64,000 nt of DNA. Origin: an uncultured Rhizobiaceae group bacterium. Lineage in GTDB: Bacteria; Pseudomonadota; Alphaproteobacteria; Rhizobiales; Rhizobiaceae. The stretch covers positions 124,001 to 188,000 of the forward strand of contig CALLUS010000009.1 in NCBI GenBank assembly GCA_938010435.1, written 5' to 3'. Of the stretch, positions 37,607-46,529 are shown one piece after another (position 1 is the stretch's first letter; every line of letters begins with the position of its first letter). The notes beneath the pieces are model-generated. The model had not been told where the DNA came from. It saw only the letters and a program-made list of their open reading frames with translations, and searched no databases. A program made the position numbers and the translations under genes.

Positions 37607-38581
37607 TTAAGCCAATGCCACGTTGACTGCGCTTTCTTTCAATTCTTCACCAAATGCGCGTTGGTAGAATTCAGCGACTAACGATCGTTCAAGTTCATCG
37701 CATTTGTTCAAGAAAGTCAGACGGAAAGAGAATGCAATATCGTTGAAAATTGTAGCGTTCTCTGCCCACGTCAGAACAGTCCGCGGGCTCATGACGGTTG
37801 ACAGATCACCGTTGATAAACGCTGCACGGGTCATATCCGCCACGCGCACCATTTTGTTGATTTTGTCGAGACCATCGTCATTTTGCCAAGCAGGTGTTTT
37901 GGCTTGAACTATGCCAACTTCATGATCATGGGGCAGGTAGTTCAATGTGGTGACAATTGACCAACGGTCCATCTGACCTTGGTTGATTTGTTGTGTGCCG
38001 TGATAGAGGCCAGATGTGTCTCCAAGACCAACAGTGTTGGTTGTGGCGAACAGGCGGAATGCCGGATGGGGTTCAATCACGCGGTTTTGGTCGAGCAACG
38101 TCAAACGACCAGCGACCTCTAACACGCGCTGAATCACAAACATCACATCAGGACGACCAGCATCATATTCGTCGAATACAAGCGCTACATTGTTTTGCAG
38201 TGCCCAAGGGAGAATACCATCTTTGAATTCTGTGACCTGTTGGCCGTCTTTCAAAACAATCGCGTCTTTGCCGATGAGATCGATACGCGAGATGTGGCTA
38301 TCCAGGTTCACGCGAACCGTTGGCCAATTTAAACGTGCGCCAATTTGCTCGATATGTGTCGATTTACCTGTGCCGTGATAACCCGTTACCATGACGCGAC
38401 GGTTGAAGGCGTAGCCGGCAAGAATTGCAAGCGTTGTATTCTTATCAAACAGATAGTCCGGGTCCAAAGGTGGAACGTGTTCGGTTGGCTCACTGTAGGC
38501 AGGAACCTTCATATCGGAATCAATACCGAAAACTTCACGAACCGAAACCTCGCGGTCCGGCATGTTTGCGTGTTCGCTCAT
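37607..38581 (-). CDS. cobS: Aerobic cobaltochelatase subunit CobS
   Basis: A 324-residue AAA+ ATPase that drives the CobNST chelatase, in the manner of BchI. Walker [10 protein letters not shown] is at 67-75, Walker B is in [13 protein letters not shown] near 135, and the arginine-finger region lies in the C-terminal helical part. The N-terminal F.ID stretch before the AAA+ core is typical. First gene of the cobS-cobT-phytase-like unit and 85 bases downstream of the J-domain gene. Confidence 0.95.
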   Translation of the reverse strand: MSEHANMPDREVSVREVFGIDSDMKVPAYSEPTEHVPPLDPDYLFDKNTTLAILAGYAFNRRVMVTGYHGTGKSTHIEQIGARLNWPTVRVNLDSHISRIDLIGKDAIVLKDGQQVTEFKDGILPWALQNNVALVFDEYDAGRPDVMFVIQRVLEVAGRLTLLDQNRVIEPHPAFRLFATTNTVGLGDTSGLYHGTQQINQGQMDRWSIVTTLNYLPHDHEVGIVQAKTPAWQNDDGLDKINKMVRVADMTRAAFINGDLSTVMSPRTVLTWAENATIFNDIAFSFRLTFLNKCDELERSLVAEFYQRAFGEELKESAVNVALA

Positions 38582-38666
38582 GGAAAATTGCTCTTGTAAT
38601 AAGGGGGCGGCCTTGAGGTGCCCGAAATTGATGACAGACTTTCGTTTTATCTAGCAGAACAATCAG

Positions 38667-39284
38667 CTAGCACAAACCCGCGCGTTTGAGTTGTTTATAG
38701 GCCTGAATAATTTGACGCAGGCGATCTTCAGATGAGCGGTCACCACCATTGGCATCAGGGTGGTTTTCTTTCACCAAGGCTTTGTATTTCTTGGTGATGT
38801 GTTCGCTGGAAGCTGTTGAGGGAAGGCCAAGGTCTTTGAGTGCTTTTTCTTCCAAACGTTTCAGTTTGCGCGGCCCGCCCGTTGTTGGAATGCGTTTTCC
38901 ATCCGGCGTGTAACGGCTTTGAATTTTGGCATGCCAACCTGGTGTTGCGCGCAATGTGGATTCATCAACGGGCTGACCCGGGCGACGGCCACTCATAGGC
39001 TTTGTCGGGCGGTTGCCAGTGATGTTCTCTTTCTGGAACTTCGCGATCTCGTCATCGCTCAAACCAGAGAAGTAATTGAAATTTTTATTGTATTGGCGCA
39101 CGTGGTCGATGCACATGTTGATGTACTGACCCTCGCGATTGCGCCCCATAGGTGCTTTGTGCGGGCCGGGTTTGTCGCAGCCTTCCCAAGCGCACTGACC
39201 GGCAATGCGTGCTTCTTCTTCCTTTTTCTTTGCCCCACGGGGTTTGATACGGATTTTGTCGAAAATATCGGAATTAGAAGCCAT
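38667..39284 (-). CDS. J-domain-containing protein (DnaJ-like, C-terminal J domain)
   Basis: A 205-residue protein with the J domain at its C-terminus (about 140-205). The HPD motif is intact in ENHPDANGGD, so it can stimulate an Hsp70. The N-terminal half has a cysteine pair in ARIAGQCAWEGCDKPGPHKAP and further Cys/His residues that may bind metal. This architecture is common beside cobS and bolA in Rhizobiales. AGGT lies just upstream of the chosen ATG at 39284; the longer frame would add an unlikely hydrophobic leader. Confidence 0.9.
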   Translation of the reverse strand: MASNSDIFDKIRIKPRGAKKKEEEARIAGQCAWEGCDKPGPHKAPMGRNREGQYINMCIDHVRQYNKNFNYFSGLSDDEIAKFQKENITGNRPTKPMSGRRPGQPVDESTLRATPGWHAKIQSRYTPDGKRIPTTGGPRKLKRLEEKALKDLGLPSTASSEHITKKYKALVKENHPDANGGDRSSEDRLRQIIQAYKQLKRAGLC

Positions 39285-39446
39285 GTTACCTATATTGGGT
39301 TTGCATTTGATGACAAACAACCACCCAGCCGCAATAAGGATTGCGATATTGTGGATTGCGGATTTTGCAAGCCATAGTTCATAGACCACAAAGCTAAAAA
39401 AAGCCACCCATTAGCGCAAGAGAATCTGTTTTAGGAGACGACGTTC

Positions 39447-39725
39447 ATGACTGAAAAAGGCCCATTGGTTCAAAAATTGGAAGAAAAGATGCGAGCGGCG
39501 TTCAATCCGCAATCGCTTGAAATCATAAATGAAAGCCATTTGCATGCTGGTCATCAACCGGGGTTCAACGGGCAGGGCGAAAGCCATATTCGTGTACGTA
39601 TGGTCGCAGAGTATTTTAACGGCATGAGCCGCGTAAATATTCACCGCGCGGTTAATGAAGTATGTTCAGACGAGATCGCAGCAGGGCTGCATGCACTGGC
39701 GATTGATGTGAAGGGGACGAGTTAG
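39447..39725 (+). CDS. BolA family protein
   Basis: A 92-residue BolA/IbaG-like protein with the class II KH-like fold. The SHLHAGH motif contains the histidine that helps bind a [2Fe-2S] cluster with monothiol glutaredoxin, and the RVRMV and VHALAIDVKG strand blocks follow. AGGAG stands 9 bases before the ATG. It has a role in iron-sulfur handling or envelope stress in related bacteria. Divergent from the J-domain gene. Confidence 0.93.
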   Translation: MTEKGPLVQKLEEKMRAAFNPQSLEIINESHLHAGHQPGFNGQGESHIRVRMVAEYFNGMSRVNIHRAVNEVCSDEIAAGLHALAIDVKGTS

Positions 39726-39742
39726 GGCGTATTCAGATGGCG

Positions 39743-40456
39743 CTAACTTTTTAATTTGATTTCTAATTGAGCACCTGCATTTCTGAATTCAAAGTTGCTG
39801 AGACTGCGAATAAGCCCACTGAGGTTTTTGTGGCCGTATGTTCGCGTGTCGAAGTCTGGCCTTACGGCGACAATTTGTTTTCCTAATATTGACATTGAAA
39901 ACCAATCATCGTCCTGCTCATATTTGTCCATCGCAGCTTTGATGATGTTCAAAGCCTCTTTTTGCAGAGTATTGTTATTCTTTTTTGGAGTCTTATTGTT
40001 TGTTGAAGCCGTCTCTTCAATGATGTTCTCAATCAGAACAAATCGATTGCAAACATTTCGCAAGCTTACTGGAGTTTTCTTCTCTCCAACTCCGATAACC
40101 GTTAGACCTTGTTCTCTGATGCGACTAGCAAGAGCGGTGAAGTCACTATCAGAACTTACCAGTACAAATCCAGCAAAGCGACCAGAATGCAAGATATCCA
40201 TCGCATCAATAACTAAGCCAATGTCTGTGGAATTTTTACCCTTTGTGTTCGCTGATTTCTGATGCGCAATTAAACCTTGTTGGCGAATGGTTTCTGTCCA
40301 AGTGCCAAGAGCTTGGTTCGTCCAGTCTCCATAAACCCGCCTAAGGGCAGGTTCTCCGAATTTGGTGATTTCCTTTAAAATTGGTTCTGCATATTTCGCA
40401 GCAACGTTGTCTGCATCAATAAGTACAGCGAAAATTGGAAGGTTCGCAGGTTTCAT
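39743..40456 (-). CDS. NYN-domain nuclease-like protein with C-terminal LOTUS/OST-HTH domain
   Basis: A 237-residue protein. The NYN (PIN-like) domain spans about 1-145 with acidic residues of the predicted metal site: LIDADN at 13-17, the STDIGLVIDAMD block and VSSDSDF. A LOTUS/OST-HTH domain follows (about 165-237), with EDDWFSMSILG-like helix and YGHKNLSGLIRSL. NYN proteins are predicted ribonucleases, and LOTUS domains bind RNA or protein partners. GAGGGGG before the ATG makes the start secure. The gene stands alone. Confidence 0.87.
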   Translation of the reverse strand: MKPANLPIFAVLIDADNVAAKYAEPILKEITKFGEPALRRVYGDWTNQALGTWTETIRQQGLIAHQKSANTKGKNSTDIGLVIDAMDILHSGRFAGFVLVSSDSDFTALASRIREQGLTVIGVGEKKTPVSLRNVCNRFVLIENIIEETASTNNKTPKKNNNTLQKEALNIIKAAMDKYEQDDDWFSMSILGKQIVAVRPDFDTRTYGHKNLSGLIRSLSNFEFRNAGAQLEIKLKS

Positions 40457-40550
40457 AATTTCCCCCTCAGAAAATATTACGCCGAGGGATGCATTGAATT
40501 TGTGTTTCTATCAAGCCTTAGGTTTTTGAAAGTAAATTTCACTTAACAAA

Positions 40551-41822
40551 CTATTGCGTTCGTACATTGCGAACGCGCAATTTGGTAATTCTGTTTTTCT
40601 CTCGCGCCATGACCACGAACCTTTTGCCGTGGAAGGTGAAAGTTTGTTTTTCTTCGGGAATCATTTGGCTTTCGTGAATGACGAGGCCGGCAATGGTTGT
40701 GGCTTCTTCGTCAGGCAGGTTCCAATCAAGAGCGCGGTTGAGATCGCGGATGGGTAATGTGCCATCTACGATCACGGACCCGTCCACTTGAGGTGCGAGG
40801 CCTGATAATTCGGTGTCGTGTTCGTCGGCAATTTCACCAACGATTTCTTCCAGAATATCTTCAAGCGTGACGAGACCTTCCACTTCGCCATATTCGTCCA
40901 CCACAAGTGCGATGTGAGCTTGACGGCGCAGAAATGCATTCAATTGATCTTGAAGGGATGTGGATTCCGGCACGAACCATGGTTCGACCATAGTTTTGCG
41001 GATATCAAATTTCTTGGCGTTGTATTTCCCTGCCGCCAATGCACGCAACATATCTTTGGCGTGGACAATACCGATAATGTTGTCTGTTTCATTGGCCCAA
41101 ACCGGAATGCGGGTGTGCTGACTTTCCAGAATTTGTGTGACCAAATCTTCAGGTTTGTCATCGGCATTGATGCTCGTCATGGCGGTTCGGTGAACCATCA
41201 CATCAGACAGCTCCAGTTCGTGGAGATCAAGCACCCCGCCCACACGATCTTTGTCGTCTTTGGCGACAACGCCATCGCGGTTCAAGACATCAACTGTGCC
41301 CCGCAATTCATCATGTCCTGATAAGGGGGAAGAATCTTCATCTAAATCCACACCAAACACGCGCAACACCGAGCGCACAATGCGGGTGATGATGTTGGTG
41401 ATGGGTCCAAACACAATCACAATGATATTCACGAAAGGTGCAACAGTTAATGCAAATTTTTCGGTGTTTGCGATGGCCCAGCTTTTTGGCAGAACTTCAG
41501 CAAATATCACCACCAAAATAGTCATGCCGATAGTGGCGTAAATTACGCCTATGTCGCCAAATAGGCCGATGAACAAACTGGTGGCCAAAGCGGATGCCAA
41601 AATGTTGACGATGTTGTTGGACAGCAACAAAGAGCCGATCAGCTTTTCTTGAATGCCAACCAAACGGGACACTAGTGCGGCGCGTTTGTCGCCAGCTTTT
41701 TCCAATGAGTTAATACGCGCGCGGGACACGGCGGTAAGCGCTGTTTCAGACCCTGAAAAAAAGGCGGATAGACCGACTAGGAAAATTATGGCGCAAAAAA
41801 TAAGCAACAGAGAAACTGTCAT
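40551..41822 (-). CDS. CNNM/CorC-type (HlyC/CorC family) transporter
   Basis: A 423-residue inner-membrane protein. An N-terminal DUF21/CNNM domain with three or four membrane helices (AFFSGSETALTA and the glycine/asparagine-rich LLLSNNIVNILASA) is followed by two CBS domains (about 205-330) and a CorC/HlyC domain at the C-terminus. The family is linked to magnesium and cobalt efflux. Downstream of aroB, as in many Rhizobiales. Confidence 0.9.
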   Translation of the reverse strand: MTVSLLLIFCAIIFLVGLSAFFSGSETALTAVSRARINSLEKAGDKRAALVSRLVGIQEKLIGSLLLSNNIVNILASALATSLFIGLFGDIGVIYATIGMTILVVIFAEVLPKSWAIANTEKFALTVAPFVNIIVIVFGPITNIITRIVRSVLRVFGVDLDEDSSPLSGHDELRGTVDVLNRDGVVAKDDKDRVGGVLDLHELELSDVMVHRTAMTSINADDKPEDLVTQILESQHTRIPVWANETDNIIGIVHAKDMLRALAAGKYNAKKFDIRKTMVEPWFVPESTSLQDQLNAFLRRQAHIALVVDEYGEVEGLVTLEDILEEIVGEIADEHDTELSGLAPQVDGSVIVDGTLPIRDLNRALDWNLPDEEATTIAGLVIHESQMIPEEKQTFTFHGKRFVVMAREKNRITKLRVRNVRTQ

Positions 41823-41888
41823 AGGATGATCCGGTTTGATTCAGTATTTATGCAAAAGCACATGGGTGTAATGTAAATGGATTTTGGC

Positions 41889-43031
41889 TTAAGCGGAAGC
41901 GTTGAGCTTTTGCTGTAAATAGTCCCGCACCTGACTGACAGGCACGTCTTTTGATACAAAAGATTTGCCAATGCCTTCGGTCAAAATAAAGGTTAGTGCA
42001 CCACGGGAGACTTTCTTGTCTTGAGCGATTGCATCAATTAATTGATCAAGCGTGGGTTTAGGGCCGGGTATTTGGTCTAGCTGCGTGGGCAAGCCAACCT
42101 TTTCAAGGTGGACAGTCACCCGTTCGGCAGCTTCGGGCCCGCAATGGTTCAGGCGATTTGAAAACTCATGAGCCATAACCATGCCAATAGCCACAGCCTC
42201 ACCGTGCACAAGGCGATTTGAGTCGTAAGCGACAGATGCCTCAAGGGCGTGGCCAAATGTGTGACCGAGATTGAGAAGGGCACGGCTACCGTTTTCCAAT
42301 TCGTCGGCTTTAACCACTGCGGCTTTTGAACGGCAACTTTGGGCAATCGCGTGACGGCGCGCTTCGCCACCTGCAAACACTGCTTCGAAGTTCTCTTCCA
42401 GCCAATCGAAGAATTCTGGCTGATCGATCAATCCATATTTGGCAACTTCTGCATATCCTGCGCGCATCTCACGGTCGCTCAATGTGTCCAATACGCTGGT
42501 GTCGGCCAATACGAGAGACGGTTGGTTGAACAACCCTACAAGATTTTTGCCACGAGGTGAGTTGATTCCGGTTTTTCCACCAACAGAAGAATCCACTTGT
42601 GCCAACAATGATGTGGGAATTTGTATAAACCCCATACCACGGCGCACTATACCGGCTGCAAAGCCTGCAAGATCACCCACAACACCGCCACCAAAAGCCA
42701 GCAAAACATCGTCCCGTTCCATGCCTGCAGCCAAGATACCGTCCACAACGGTTTCCAGCGTTGCGAAACCTTTAGAGGGTTCGCCAGGTGCAACTGAGAT
42801 GGTCTGTGATGAGAGACCCGCAGCTGTAAGCGAGCTGCGTAAAGTGTTCCCATGCAACTCGTTTACGTTGTCATCGGTTACGATAATGCAGCGGGCATCC
42901 CCATGAAGTTCGGAGATGTATTTGCCAGCTTTCGCTATCAGCCCGTCGCCAATGAAAATATCATATCCGCGATCGCCTAAATCGACACGGATTTTTTCGA
43001 TTTCACTGGATGATGTTGCCGAGGTGTTCAT
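41889..43031 (-). CDS. aroB: 3-dehydroquinate synthase
   Basis: Second step of the shikimate pathway, turning DAHP into 3-dehydroquinate with NAD and zinc. The 380 residues show the NAD-binding GGGVVGDLAGFAAG, the TSLLAQVDSSVGGKTGIN block and the zinc-site histidine region LNLGHTFGHALE. It follows aroK by 88 bases in the standard aroK-aroB order. Confidence 0.96.
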   Translation of the reverse strand: MNTSATSSSEIEKIRVDLGDRGYDIFIGDGLIAKAGKYISELHGDARCIIVTDDNVNELHGNTLRSSLTAAGLSSQTISVAPGEPSKGFATLETVVDGILAAGMERDDVLLAFGGGVVGDLAGFAAGIVRRGMGFIQIPTSLLAQVDSSVGGKTGINSPRGKNLVGLFNQPSLVLADTSVLDTLSDREMRAGYAEVAKYGLIDQPEFFDWLEENFEAVFAGGEARRHAIAQSCRSKAAVVKADELENGSRALLNLGHTFGHALEASVAYDSNRLVHGEAVAIGMVMAHEFSNRLNHCGPEAAERVTVHLEKVGLPTQLDQIPGPKPTLDQLIDAIAQDKKVSRGALTFILTEGIGKSFVSKDVPVSQVRDYLQQKLNASA

Positions 43032-43119
43032 CAGATTTTGTCAGTTTCAAATTGAACCAGAGGATGCCCCAAATTTGTGCACCCTTCGATGAATTGGTAT
43101 TGGCAAAACCGTGACAAGC

Positions 43120-43737
43120 TTATTCCCAGTTTCGGCTCTCGGCGATGGATGGAAGCTGATCTGCAAGGAGATCAACGACTTCTGCTGCAATGACATCACG
43201 GCTCACAGTGCGTGATTCGATATGCACATCAGACAAAGCGTAAACAGGATTGCGCTCTTCGAGAAGAGCTTTCATCACAGCTTCAGGGTCTTCTGTTTTC
43301 AGAAGCGGGCGATCTGATCGACGCTGAACGCGTTTCATCAGAATATCCAGATCAGCACTGAGCCAAACAGAGACCCCGCCTTCGGCAATGTCAGCACGAA
43401 CTTCTTCATTCATGAATGCACCACCACCGGTTGCCAGAATTTTCTGACCTTCTCCCATCAGACGTTTGATGACCTTTTTTTCACCGGACCTAAATGCTTC
43501 TTCTCCGAATTGATCGAAAATGTCCTGAATATCCATTCCAGCGGCTTTTTCGATTTCTTTATCTGCATCTACAAAAGGGATATCGAGATATTGCGCCAGC
43601 TTTTTTCCGATTGTGGATTTGCCAACCCCCATAATTCCAACAAGGACGATGCTTCGTCCTGCCAGTGCTCTGCGGATGGTGCTGGAGCGGTCTGCGATGA
43701 CCGCGCGATTGACTTCTTGGCTTGTTGCTGTGTTCAC
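43120..43737 (-). CDS. aroK: Shikimate kinase
   Basis: Phosphorylates shikimate. The 205 residues show Walker A GIMGVGKS at 34-41, the substrate-binding FVDADKEIE, FR.GEKKVI and the ATGGGAFM block. The frame starts with GTG; the 28 residues before the core are usual in alphaproteobacterial AroK. First of aroK-aroB-CorC. Confidence 0.95.
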   Translation of the reverse strand: MNTATSQEVNRAVIADRSSTIRRALAGRSIVLVGIMGVGKSTIGKKLAQYLDIPFVDADKEIEKAAGMDIQDIFDQFGEEAFRSGEKKVIKRLMGEGQKILATGGGAFMNEEVRADIAEGGVSVWLSADLDILMKRVQRRSDRPLLKTEDPEAVMKALLEERNPVYALSDVHIESRTVSRDVIAAEVVDLLADQLPSIAESRNWE

Positions 43738-43934
43738 GGTGTCTGTTTCTGGTTTCTTTTTCGGGTGTCAGTTACGAAGTTCAAGGTCAAACACCGCAAA
43801 ATTGATCTTACGTCAAGTGGGGCAATGTAACTTGCTATTCTGCGTTAGCTTTATCATAAAGCCAATTGGGGCATGTTATAAATAATGTTCGACTCGCGAT
43901 TGGGTCGGTTTTTACAAATTCAGGGGTTCTGTCA

Positions 43935-44078
43935 GTGCCTAGTCTTATCCGATTTGTGGTTATTTGTGGCGTTTTGGCAGGCCTTGCCTACGGTGGCATG
44001 TTTGCGCTTGCTACATTTGTTGAGCCCGATGAACGCGAGATGCGGGTCAAAATCCCTTCCAAGCGTATCAATCAATAA
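43935..44078 (+). CDS. Conserved-looking micro membrane protein upstream of xerD
   Basis: A 47-residue protein starting with GTG, with CAGGGG about 9 bases before it. One membrane helix covers residues 5-28 (including a GLAYGGMFALA stretch), followed by a basic-acidic tail FVEPDEREMRVKIP. A longer frame starts with TTG at 43866. Small proteins of this type are found beside xerD in Rhizobiales to my knowledge, without known function. It ends 50 bases before xerD and is probably co-transcribed with it. Confidence 0.7.
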   Translation: MPSLIRFVVICGVLAGLAYGGMFALATFVEPDEREMRVKIPSKRINQ

Positions 44079-44128
44079 AACGTATTTTTTTAGAGATTTA
44101 GAGTTTTCAAAGACATTTTGCTTAGAGC

Positions 44129-45049
44129 ATGAGCATGAATGACAGTTTCCTTATCGAATCATTTCTTGAAATGATGAGCGCTGAACGCGGTGCCGCAGCC
44201 AATACGCTGGATGCTTACCAGCGTGATTTGGGTGAATTCTCTGAATATTCGAAGCCTTCGTTGATATCTGCAGGTCCGATTGATGTGCGCAGCTGGATTT
44301 CAGATATGGAGAACCGCGGGTATTCGGCTTCATCCCAAGCGCGAAAACTATCTGCATTGCGTCAACTCTATCGTTTTACCTTCTCAGAAGGTTTGCGCGA
44401 AGATGATCCAACGGGGTCTATCGACAATCCACGCACCCAACGTCCATTGCCCAAAATTATGAGCGAAGCGGACGTAGATCAGCTTTTACTAACTGCAGAA
44501 GAGTTGGTTAATGTATCCAAAAAGGATCGCCCGCGTTTCAAAGCCGCCCGCATGCATGCGTTGTTAGAGTTGCTTTATGCGACTGGGTTGCGGGTTTCAG
44601 AACTTGTAAGTTTGCCCAAGTCTGCAACACGCCGCGATACGCGGTTTTTGATCGTTACAGGCAAAGGTAATAAAGAACGATTGGTGCCATTGGGAGATAA
44701 AGCCAAACAGGCGGTCAGCGTTTATGATGATTTGCTGAAAACTCATGATTCCCCCTGGCTTTTTCCGTCATCGGGCGAAAGCGGACATTTGACGCGTCAG
44801 CATTTTGCACGGGAATTAAAATCACTGGCAGTACACGCGGGGTTAAACGCTTCAAAAGTTTCTCCGCATGTTTTACGTCACGCATTTGCAAGCCACCTTT
44901 TGCAAAATGGTGCAGATTTGCGGGCTGTCCAACAATTGTTAGGGCATGCAGATATTTCCACGACGCAGATTTACACCCATGTTTTAGAAGAACGATTGCG
45001 TGGTTTGGTGGAAACTGCTCATCCATTGGCGCAAGCTCGGCAGCCGTAA
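44129..45049 (+). CDS. xerD: Tyrosine recombinase XerD
   Basis: Site-specific recombinase that resolves chromosome dimers at dif with XerC. The 306 residues have the N-terminal SAM-like DNA-binding domain and the catalytic set: Arg in ATGLRVSEL, Lys in TGKGNKER, His-x-x-Arg in HVLRHAFASHLL, His in LLGHADISTTQ and the nucleophile Tyr in IYTHV. Its chromosomal setting beside aroK supports XerD rather than a mobile-element integrase. Confidence 0.93.
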   Translation: MSMNDSFLIESFLEMMSAERGAAANTLDAYQRDLGEFSEYSKPSLISAGPIDVRSWISDMENRGYSASSQARKLSALRQLYRFTFSEGLREDDPTGSIDNPRTQRPLPKIMSEADVDQLLLTAEELVNVSKKDRPRFKAARMHALLELLYATGLRVSELVSLPKSATRRDTRFLIVTGKGNKERLVPLGDKAKQAVSVYDDLLKTHDSPWLFPSSGESGHLTRQHFARELKSLAVHAGLNASKVSPHVLRHAFASHLLQNGADLRAVQQLLGHADISTTQIYTHVLEERLRGLVETAHPLAQARQP

Positions 45050-45061
45050 CCTGTTTGAAAG

Positions 45062-46528
45062 TCAGTCTGAGATTATTTTGACTTTCTGACCGGCTTTAAC
45101 ACGCTGTCCGTTGCTCAAACCGTTCAATGCTTTGAACAGTTCGACCTTCTTGGACACACCGGTCATTTGGTTTGCAAGACTTGCAATGGTGTCGCTTGAT
45201 TTGACCGTTTTGATTTTCACCTTCAAAGGTTTCAGGTTTTTCTTCTCGGTGGACGTCATAGTTCTGAAAGTATTGGCAACATCACTCGTGATTTTTGGAA
45301 TCCCTTGGGCGCTGCGTGGTGCGGCAAGAATGAACCTATAATATTTGTTTTTGTACGAAATAACCTCGATTCCAAACTGCCAATCACCAGCTTCAGCCTG
45401 TCCGGATGCGCTGGTATTTCCATTGATGTTGTTTGGTTTCACGGTGGCTGAATCAAGACCATTGACCCAACCAGACTGGATATATTGTGAAGGCGATTTG
45501 GCTTCAGAATCCGATTTATTGACCGTGTCAAAACGTAAGGCCATTTGATCTGGGCCACCGGCAAGAACAGCATCTGTTTTATTCGTCAACTTGAAGTTTT
45601 GCGGCACCTCGAATGTGATGCCAAGTTTGCGATGGGAGAAACGATTGCCACGGATAAAACCTTCTGTGGCTTGATCTCCAAATATGATGCCGTCGATACC
45701 TTGCAGAAAACGATCACGGCCTTTTTCCCCGGTGCCATTCGGACCTTGCGTACGTGCGTGACGCTTTGCCAATTCTATGCGCTGTGGTGTGGACGGATGA
45801 GAACTTGCAAGGTCGTCGGTTTTATCGTCCGAACTGTTTCGCCAAGCGGTATAGCGATCCATGGATTCCAGAAAACGTGCCGCTGCAAAAGGGTCGTACC
45901 CGGCTTTTCCAATTATTTTGATGGAAATGGCATCGGCTTGGAGTTCTTGAGCTTGGGAGAAAGCCACAAGTTTCTGTTTTGTCGATGCCTCGGCTACTTT
46001 TCCGGCCAAAGGATTTGAAACGACCTCAGAGATTACCCGTCCCGCGATGTCGTTTGCTTTTTGTTGACGTCCTCTTTCTATACCATGATTGGCAGAAACA
46101 TGAGCCATTTCATGGGCTAAAACGGCGGCAACTTCAGACATATCATTGGCAAGAGTGAGCAATCCACGCGTGACATAAAGATAGCCGCCAGGTAAGGCGA
46201 AGGCGTTCACAGTTGGTGAATTCAAAATTGTAATTTGGAAAGATTTGTCTGGAGCATTGGAATGTTCCACCAGATTGCCCGCAATGACTGCTAATACTGT
46301 TTCCAACTGTTTGTTGTTGTAGGCGCCGCCATTGGCTTTTAGGATTTTCGGGTGTTCTTGAGCACCAATCGAAGCTTGAGGGTCATTCGCGCGCTGGGCT
46401 TCAAAGCTTAATGTTGGACCGGTTTCTGTTGTAGACGTTTCTTCGGTTGCCGCGAGTTCCTCGGCGCTGTTTAAGATTTGACACGCCGACAGTGCAACGC
46501 AAGTGGAGATCAGAGCTAAGCGTCTCAT
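45062..46528 (-). CDS. M48-family metalloprotease lipoprotein with C-terminal LysM-like domain
   Basis: About 488 residues. The lipobox LSAC gives lipid attachment at Cys16. The zinc-binding HEMAH is at 139-143, with the second-metal helix LQADAISIKIIGKAGYDP downstream. The last 60 residues form a LysM-like fold (SSDTIASLAN...VELFKALNGL...VKAGQKVKII). A predicted periplasmic quality-control protease of the BepA/LoiP kind that may bind peptidoglycan. An ATG at 46561 would add 11 basic residues before the signal and overlap the gene upstream by 32 bases. Convergent with xerD. Confidence 0.87.
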   Translation of the reverse strand: MRRLALISTCVALSACQILNSAEELAATEETSTTETGPTLSFEAQRANDPQASIGAQEHPKILKANGGAYNNKQLETVLAVIAGNLVEHSNAPDKSFQITILNSPTVNAFALPGGYLYVTRGLLTLANDMSEVAAVLAHEMAHVSANHGIERGRQQKANDIAGRVISEVVSNPLAGKVAEASTKQKLVAFSQAQELQADAISIKIIGKAGYDPFAAARFLESMDRYTAWRNSSDDKTDDLASSHPSTPQRIELAKRHARTQGPNGTGEKGRDRFLQGIDGIIFGDQATEGFIRGNRFSHRKLGITFEVPQNFKLTNKTDAVLAGGPDQMALRFDTVNKSDSEAKSPSQYIQSGWVNGLDSATVKPNNINGNTSASGQAEAGDWQFGIEVISYKNKYYRFILAAPRSAQGIPKITSDVANTFRTMTSTEKKNLKPLKVKIKTVKSSDTIASLANQMTGVSKKVELFKALNGLSNGQRVKAGQKVKIISD

Positions 46529-46529
46529 T

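Noticed and set aside
44129-45049. Tyrosine recombinase as the integrase of a mobile element
   Set aside because: Length, motifs and the chromosomal setting beside aroK-aroB fit XerD; there is no tRNA, direct repeat or other mobile gene nearby.
45545-46018. 157-residue open frame antisense to the M48 lipoprotein gene
   Set aside because: It lies fully inside a well-supported gene on the other strand and its translation shows no domain or start signal.
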